Of a DNA stretch of 64,000 nt, positions 59,188-64,000 are shown piece after piece. The position numbers were made by a program, and so were the translations under genes. Origin of the DNA: Paenibacillus sp. N3.4 (GTDB taxonomy: Bacteria; Bacillota; Bacilli; Paenibacillales; NBRC-103111); contig NZ_VRTT01000001.1 in the NCBI RefSeq assembly GCF_008017805.1, forward strand, positions 248,001 through 312,000. The letters are read 5' to 3'. Each line of letters begins with the position of its first letter. The first letter of the stretch is position 1. The notes beneath the pieces were generated by a model. The model saw nothing but the letters and a program-made list of their open reading frames with translations, was not told the DNA's origin and did not search any database.

Positions 59188-59344
59188 GAATATTTCTCCT
59201 CCCTATCGTGGACTGAATGGCATTTATTATTCTTTTATTATAGCACTTTTATTAGGATTCCTACATCCTATAGCTTCACTACCTGCTTTTACGCCCCTTT
59301 TTCCAGAAATAAGATATTATTAAACTTTCAATCGGAGGTAAAAC

Positions 59345-59533
59345 AGATGCAGAGGATTCTATTCAATCTATATTCCTGAAATTACTAAGACCCGATCGAT
59401 CCTTTTCTGATTACGAACATGAGAAAGCATTGCTGATTGTTACTGCGAAAAATCATTGTAAGGTTATTTTGAAAAGCTGGTGGAAAAGGCGTCGCGAAGA
59501 TCTGAGGCCCGCCAGAGGCACCTTGCTGGGATG
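59345..59533 (+). pseudogene. ECF sigma-factor remnant (region 2)
   Basis: One frame gives GGKTDAEDSIQSIFLKLLRP, then DYEHEKALLIVTAKNHCK and LKSWWKRRREDL before a TGA. This is the sigma-70 region 2 core (DAED-x-Q-x-FLKL and WL-x-V-x-N-x-C). Both ends are missing. It is the relic of an ECF sigma gene. Confidence 0.6.
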
Positions 59534-59551
59534 ATCGCGAACAATCAGGAG

Positions 59552-59582
59552 ATGTGCTGTTATCGATAACAGCCTTTTTAAA
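59552..59582 (+). terminator. Terminator after the sigma remnant
   Basis: GCTGTTATCGATAACAGC is a perfect palindrome, followed by CTTTTT. Confidence 0.8.
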
Positions 59583-59604
59583 ATAAGTGTTAGACTGGTT
59601 CTAA

Positions 59605-59665
59605 AAATGAAACAGCGGCGCACTAGGACTTGAAAAATAAAGTCTTAGACTGCCGCTGCTTTTAT
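59605..59665. terminator. Long palindrome related to 14908-14958
   Basis: ATGAAACAGCGGC...GGACTTG pairs with AAGTCTTAG...GCCGCT; sequence and loop match the hairpin at 14908. Nothing else is visible between 59583 and 59730. Confidence 0.75.
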
Positions 59666-59730
59666 TGTACGATCGACACCTTTAAAGTTGTATAACCTGA
59701 TTTTATCAACATCCACTTTCACCATCAAAA

Positions 59731-60702
59731 TCAAAGCAACTCCAGAGCTTTCAGTAAGGCGTGTTCACTTGATTTGGCGCCTTCTTTTGAAAAATATGCA
59801 TCCGGAAACATGGGAGACAAATGATGGTACCCAGGGTAGACATGAAATTCCACTAAGACACCATCTAAGACCAGTTGTTTGGCAAATATTATGGCTTCAT
59901 CTATGAATAAATCAATGGTACCTATATTCATATAAGTCGGTGGTAACCCGGCCAGTGACTTTGCACGCGCAGGCACGTAATATTCACTTACGGTCTCCTG
60001 ACCTGGTTCATGCCCTAATACAGATTTCCAGCCAAAATAATTACTTTGTTTTGTCCAAATAAACTCACCTGCATATGGATGTTCTGGCGCAATACTCGTA
60101 CGGTCATCTAGCATTGGCCTCATTAGTCTTAGATGATGGATTTCGAATTCCTTCTGATCACGAATGTATAGGGCTAGACCAGCTGCTAAACCACCGCCAG
60201 CGCTTCCGCCTGCAATGGCAACTTTCTGAGTATCTATCCCTAATTCCTCCGCATGTGCAATACACCATTTTAGGCCCGAATAGCAATCCTGCAACTGACT
60301 TGGCTGTACATGCTCTGGGGCTAAGCGATAATACACAGATACACAACAAAAACCATGTTGTGCAGCAAGTGACGCATTACCTGGACGATCAACGACTGGA
60401 CTTCCTAAAACCATCCCGCCTCCGTGAATCGAATAAAATAGAGGCATCTTATTATACTTTGGTTGTTTGGGCTTAATGATTTCTATTCGAATATCTGGAC
60501 CACCAAAATAACTTGGCACAACCTTTTCTTCCAATGTGACAGGGAACATCTGTGTTACATCTATTTGTGGCATCATTTGCGATTGATTCTTACGTGATTC
60601 CATTAACGTTGATTGGGTAAGATCGTTTGTTGGTATTAAATCAACTGCCCTGATAATTTCTGGATCAATCAGATGTCTACTTCTGCTTTTTTGCTCCGTC
60701 AT
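59731..60702 (-). CDS. Alpha/beta hydrolase, HSL-type esterase
   Basis: A 323-aa enzyme. The oxyanion HGGG (SIHGGGMVLGSP, near residue 94) and nucleophile GGSAGGGLAAGLAL (near 165) are intact; the acid is in IGTIDLF and the His in YPGYHHLSP. The G-G-S-A-G-G form differs slightly from GDSAGG. It hydrolyses small esters and may detoxify. Monocistronic. Confidence 0.9.
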   Translation of the reverse strand: MTEQKSRSRHLIDPEIIRAVDLIPTNDLTQSTLMESRKNQSQMMPQIDVTQMFPVTLEEKVVPSYFGGPDIRIEIIKPKQPKYNKMPLFYSIHGGGMVLGSPVVDRPGNASLAAQHGFCCVSVYYRLAPEHVQPSQLQDCYSGLKWCIAHAEELGIDTQKVAIAGGSAGGGLAAGLALYIRDQKEFEIHHLRLMRPMLDDRTSIAPEHPYAGEFIWTKQSNYFGWKSVLGHEPGQETVSEYYVPARAKSLAGLPPTYMNIGTIDLFIDEAIIFAKQLVLDGVLVEFHVYPGYHHLSPMFPDAYFSKEGAKSSEHALLKALELL

Positions 60703-60999
60703 AGTAATAGTTTCCTCACTTTCTTGTTATAAGCACAATTTATTATTAAATATTTCCCTTCGTTTTATTCAGGAAACGGGACCCTATCCAAACCCTTTTG
60801 TTGTAAACTCTTTCGAAGAGATTTAGATTCTAACTCGGAAGTTGGCCATCACGTATATCCCCATAGCTGTCCTTTTTATGTTGCTGACGTATCTACTCCT
60901 ATTTTAAAGAGTGAAATAAGCTTCTTAAATGAAAACAATGACTTAGATTCATTTTTTACATAAAAAACACTGATGAAAAATATTCACCAGTGTTGTTCC

Positions 61000-61269
61000 C
61001 TACTTTTTATATGAATAAACTATTTTCTTAATGGTTTCGGTTGAGAGGAAATATTCCATAGCCAGTTGGTCGATACTGCTGTTACTAATAAAAGCATTTC
61101 TGATAGCGACATTTCGCTGATCAAGCAACCGCCTCCCGCCACTCAAACTTCCCCAATCCTTATATTCCGCTTCCTGCTTAGGAATGTACAGAGTCTCTCC
61201 TTGAACATATTTTTGGATTTCCATGATTAGCTTTTCGGGTAAAACCTTTGTTGCATTTGTATATTTCAA
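61000..61269 (-). CDS. CD3324-like small regulator, 89 aa
   Basis: An 89-aa protein opening KYTNATKVLPEKLIMEIQKYVQGETLYIPKQ, then GGRRLLDQRNVAIRNAF and a helix-turn-helix-like end (SIDQLAMEYFLSTETIKKIVY). The layout is that of the CD3324/Mor-like family. Presumed DNA binding. The region 60703-60999 holds no gene. Confidence 0.82.
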   Translation of the reverse strand: MKYTNATKVLPEKLIMEIQKYVQGETLYIPKQEAEYKDWGSLSGGRRLLDQRNVAIRNAFISNSSIDQLAMEYFLSTETIKKIVYSYKK

Positions 61270-61897
61270 TTTTGCCCGCCCCTTATTTTGATTTTTTAAA
61301 TAAGGTGCAAAGCCAAAATATTAGAAAAGCTTTTTCAGCGTTAAAATTTGTTTCGCCCCATGCAAAGTAACGCTTTCCCAATAATTGGCTTTGCATGAGT
61401 AGAAGAAGTGACAGACAATCTTAAGAGATTCTCCATCAGTAAGCACCCCCTTTTACTTTACAAGTATAGCATAATTTCAAAGATTGTATTCTTCCGCTCC
61501 CCTGTGACCAGCGAAATGATCAACATGATCTTCATCCGTAAGAATGGATGCATCCTTGATAAAAATGCATCTACTAAGCTTGCCCATGATTTTGTGAGGA
61601 GAAAATAGTGCAGCAGCCCGCCGCGGCTGTAATGTCTCCACGCAGGGCATGCATATGGGGATTAAATGCGACTTGTCTATTCACGTAATAATTATCTGAA
61701 TTTAAGGTTGGGTTAATATCCCCCTGTTATTCTATAAATACCCCATTACCACTATTCACATAGAGCGAATTGGACTTGCGACCGTAAAGAGTTGCAGGTC
61801 TAATTTTTTTCTAATTCTTCTAGATAACAATTGTAACGGAAAGATTTATGCTTCAGATTACGCTTGCAATCCCACTTCATGAAATAAAAAGTTAATA
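61270..61897. other. Gene-free region
   Basis: Mostly A+T-rich DNA. Short frames on the + strand (such as from 61408) have no ribosome site or coding character. GCAGCCCGCCGCGGCTG near 61612 is a small GC-rich inverted repeat. I see no RNA family signature. Confidence 0.4.
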
Positions 61898-61950
61898 CAA
61901 AACGGCAGGATCAAATTCATACGCCGAATTTGATCCTGCGTTTTGCTTTT
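61898..61950. terminator. Terminator of the chemoreceptor gene
   Basis: AAAACG-CAGGATCAAATTC pairs with GAATTTGATCCTG-CGTTTT close to the receptor stop. Confidence 0.88.
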
Positions 61951-61969
61951 ACGATATATATGATTCTCC

Positions 61970-63745
61970 TCAGACCTTAATCTCTTTAACAGATTCCTGT
62001 AAATAATGTGTCATTCTACTGATCTCTGCAGCCGAATCGGCAAAATAACTTGCAATACTTAGCTGTTTATCCGTCCATTCTCCAATCTGGAGCGTTTGAT
62101 CTGACGTAGCTTTGGCAATGCCGGCAATTTCATCGACCGTAACCGATATTTCCTCTGAACTCGCGGTAATTTGCTCCGTAGCATCGGAAATTTCTTGTAT
62201 TTGTTCGGTTACGAATCGGAACATCTCCACGACGGTCAAAAAAGATTCTTCAACCTCCGCCGACAATTCCGTGCCCATTCTTACTTCCATTGACCCCTTA
62301 TCCATCGCCTCGCTGATTTGCAACGACTCATTTTGCACATTATGCAGTAAAGAAGCGATGCGTTGTGTAGAGCCGAAGGCATCATCTGCCAATTTTCTCA
62401 CTTCTCCTGCGACAACAGCAAACCCGGTACCATGCTCACCGGCACGTGCAGCCTCAATGGATGCATTCAATGCAAGTAGTTTGGTTTGTTTGGCAATGTT
62501 GGAAATGGCTTTTAAAGCCTCTTCGATCTCGCTCGAATAGTCACGTAAAATGGTAACACGTCTGACGGTTTCGTCAGTAGCTGAGGCTATCGTACGAATC
62601 TGTTGATTCATACGCCCGATCATATTTCGGCCTGATTCAGCATTCTCCAGAGCTTTAACGGAGGCGTCCGAAACCATAAATGAGGCTTCTGATATGCGCT
62701 GAATTGTGAATGTGACCTCTTCCATGGCACGCGCGCTATCCTGGGTGCTGCTATGCTGAACATTTGCTCCGCTAGCAACCTGATTGACCGCCCCGTTAAG
62801 TTGGGTATTCATCTCAAGCAAATGCTGTGCTTCAGAGGTGAAGCGTTCGGAGGAACTGACCAATTGATCGGATAGTTGAGCAGTTTTTGAAACCATACCA
62901 CCGACAATGGTATGGAGACTATTCGACATTGTTACAATGGCACTGTGCATGGCACCAACTTCATCCTCCGTTCGTACGGGATGTTCCTGAAGCTGCCTTT
63001 TTGCCTCTGCGAATTCACCGGAAGAAATATTTTTTGCAGCAGATACGATCCATTTCAGCGGGCGAAGGGCACGAATAAGCATCCACACCAGAAACCCAAT
63101 GCCCAAAAATGTCAGTATGATCATGAGAAAGTAGTACGGTATGCTTTTATGGATAACGCTGCTAGCAATGCTATCAATTGCCGCGGCTTCCGTATCGATT
63201 CCTATAACGCCAAGAACACTGCCATCCGATCGTTTGATTGGCGCGTACGAAGAAATATATTTGCCATATTGGGGATTGTCGATGATCGCAGAGCTTGCCG
63301 TATTTCCCATTAACAGCGTTTTGACAGCATCTGGAGGAATATCAGTTACTTCGTTTATGGGAGAAGCAGATGCCGAATCCTTAGGTTGGCCGTCGATCAT
63401 AATAAGTGGATGCTGACTGTCATCAATGCGCACTATATAAACATAAAGCGCTCCGATTTGCGTACGGAACAGATCCAGTTCTTGTCGAATCGTCCAATAT
63501 TCATCATTCTCCTGTGGGTTTTTCAAAAATTGTTCCAATCTTGCTGAGTTAACTTGCTTAGAGTAACTTTCTGCCATATGCGCGCCATAGCTTGTAATTA
63601 CCTGATTGGCTGCTACTTTTGAATTGGTTATCTGTAACATCATATAGCCCGATGATAATAGCAGAATAACAATCATAATTACGACAGCAATTCGCAATGC
63701 CAAGCGTCTTCTAACCCATTTGAACAAAATCATCCTATGAATCAA
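61970..63745 (-). CDS. Methyl-accepting chemotaxis protein
   Basis: A receptor of about 590 aa. TM1 at residues 15-37, an extracellular sensing region (about 38-205, PAS/Cache-like with [13 protein letters not shown] near its end), TM2 at about 206-228, HAMP to about 280, then the signalling domain. The hairpin tip fits [41 protein letters not shown]. The ligand is unknown. The start is either the TTG at 63745 or the ATG at 63733; neither has an ideal distance to the AAAGGGG site. Confidence 0.93.
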   Translation of the reverse strand: MIHRMILFKWVRRRLALRIAVVIMIVILLLSSGYMMLQITNSKVAANQVITSYGAHMAESYSKQVNSARLEQFLKNPQENDEYWTIRQELDLFRTQIGALYVYIVRIDDSQHPLIMIDGQPKDSASASPINEVTDIPPDAVKTLLMGNTASSAIIDNPQYGKYISSYAPIKRSDGSVLGVIGIDTEAAAIDSIASSVIHKSIPYYFLMIILTFLGIGFLVWMLIRALRPLKWIVSAAKNISSGEFAEAKRQLQEHPVRTEDEVGAMHSAIVTMSNSLHTIVGGMVSKTAQLSDQLVSSSERFTSEAQHLLEMNTQLNGAVNQVASGANVQHSSTQDSARAMEEVTFTIQRISEASFMVSDASVKALENAESGRNMIGRMNQQIRTIASATDETVRRVTILRDYSSEIEEALKAISNIAKQTKLLALNASIEAARAGEHGTGFAVVAGEVRKLADDAFGSTQRIASLLHNVQNESLQISEAMDKGSMEVRMGTELSAEVEESFLTVVEMFRFVTEQIQEISDATEQITASSEEISVTVDEIAGIAKATSDQTLQIGEWTDKQLSIASYFADSAAEISRMTHYLQESVKEIKV

Positions 63746-63911
63746 GCCCCTTTTTGCTATGTCTTGCTATATTTTTTTAATATTCGAGAATATTCGATAT
63801 TTTTTTCAAAATCCCTCCCCATTTGCATACTAATATTCTAAAATAACTAAGCTGAAACGATGGCAGAATTAAGATTGGATGACACGGCGGTGATAGAGAA
63901 AGAGGCGCGAC

Positions 63912-63998
63912 TTGGAAACGTCTGAACATTTTGTTATGATTTTGGATCAGGTGTTCACCTTTATTTATGAATCCGGCAAGCGTCGGAACCATGTATGA
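63912..63998 (+). CDS. Possible 28-aa microprotein at the window edge
   Basis: A TTG behind AGAGG opens ETSEHFVMILDQVFTFIYES and stops at a TGA. Too short to be sure; it may be the start of a frameshifted longer gene that runs out of the window. Confidence 0.2.
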   Translation: METSEHFVMILDQVFTFIYESGKRRNHV

Positions 63999-64000
63999 TA

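Overview
The window looks like a low- to mid-GC Bacillales chromosome, most likely Paenibacillus or a close relative. This rests on gene content and style: strong AGGAGG ribosome sites, ytxG/ytxH, YtzC-, YuzB- and CD3324-type small proteins, an SgrR-like regulator, and many tight hairpin terminators. It is mostly ordinary core and accessory chromosome with no prophage, transposase or CRISPR array. I had no database access, so all names come from recognising motifs by eye.

Layout. 1-5000: end of a nitroreductase, two copies of a 79-bp repeat, a broken gene, YebC/YeeI, a cold-shock protein, a methyltransferase, and a yybP-ykoY manganese riboswitch in front of a TerC-type membrane protein. 5000-19000: oligoendopeptidase F with two possible starts, a LapA-like protein, DUF92, a GAF/HD-GYP gene split by a frameshift, an FAH-family and a CapA-like protein, a phosphoesterase, RNA methyltransferases, an AlaX plus XRE/cupin pair, a VOC protein coupled to a tiny membrane protein, and a DHH phosphoesterase. 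19000-33400: a c-di-GMP-I riboswitch ahead of an orphan 101-aa protein, MFS pumps, a Cys/Ser/Gly-tailed protein, a frameshifted TIGR01777 epimerase, glutathione peroxidase, a HesB-like/YuzB pair, HxlR, methionine aminopeptidase, an EmrAB-like pump, M14 peptidase and glutamate racemase. 33400-49150: PdaA-like deacetylase, BdbC, glucose dehydrogenase with a frameshifted GH15 enzyme, an HTH-LytTR-like regulator, phosphodiester glycosidase, YtxG/YtxH, KDPG aldolase, a SufR-like regulator, DUF86/HepT, an acyltransferase, a TPR protein, an SgrR-like regulator and VanZ.

49366-55550 is the most unusual stretch. An intact tRNA-Ala(GGC) with a good promoter is followed 3.4 kb later by a perfect 66-bp copy of itself from the D-arm to just past the 3' end, and then by more degenerate pieces. 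Among them lie a family of structured non-coding repeats, two related PD-(D/E)xK-like nuclease plus winged-helix proteins, a multidrug-type ABC exporter behind a 20-codon leader peptide and attenuator-like hairpin, and a Phd/RelE-type toxin-antitoxin pair. There is no recognisable integrase.

56000-64000 returns to an accessory/core mix: a DrrAB-type ABC exporter, class I fructose-bisphosphate aldolase, an ECF sigma-factor remnant, an HSL-type esterase, a CD3324-type protein and a chemotaxis receptor.

Themes linking genes: RNA-based control (Mn2+ and c-di-GMP riboswitches, a leader-peptide attenuator), cell-wall turnover (racemase, PdaA-like deacetylase, M14 peptidase, VanZ), and efflux. Several genes carry single-base frameshifts, two of them at T runs. 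These could be real decay, phase variation or sequencing error, and the sequence alone cannot tell which.
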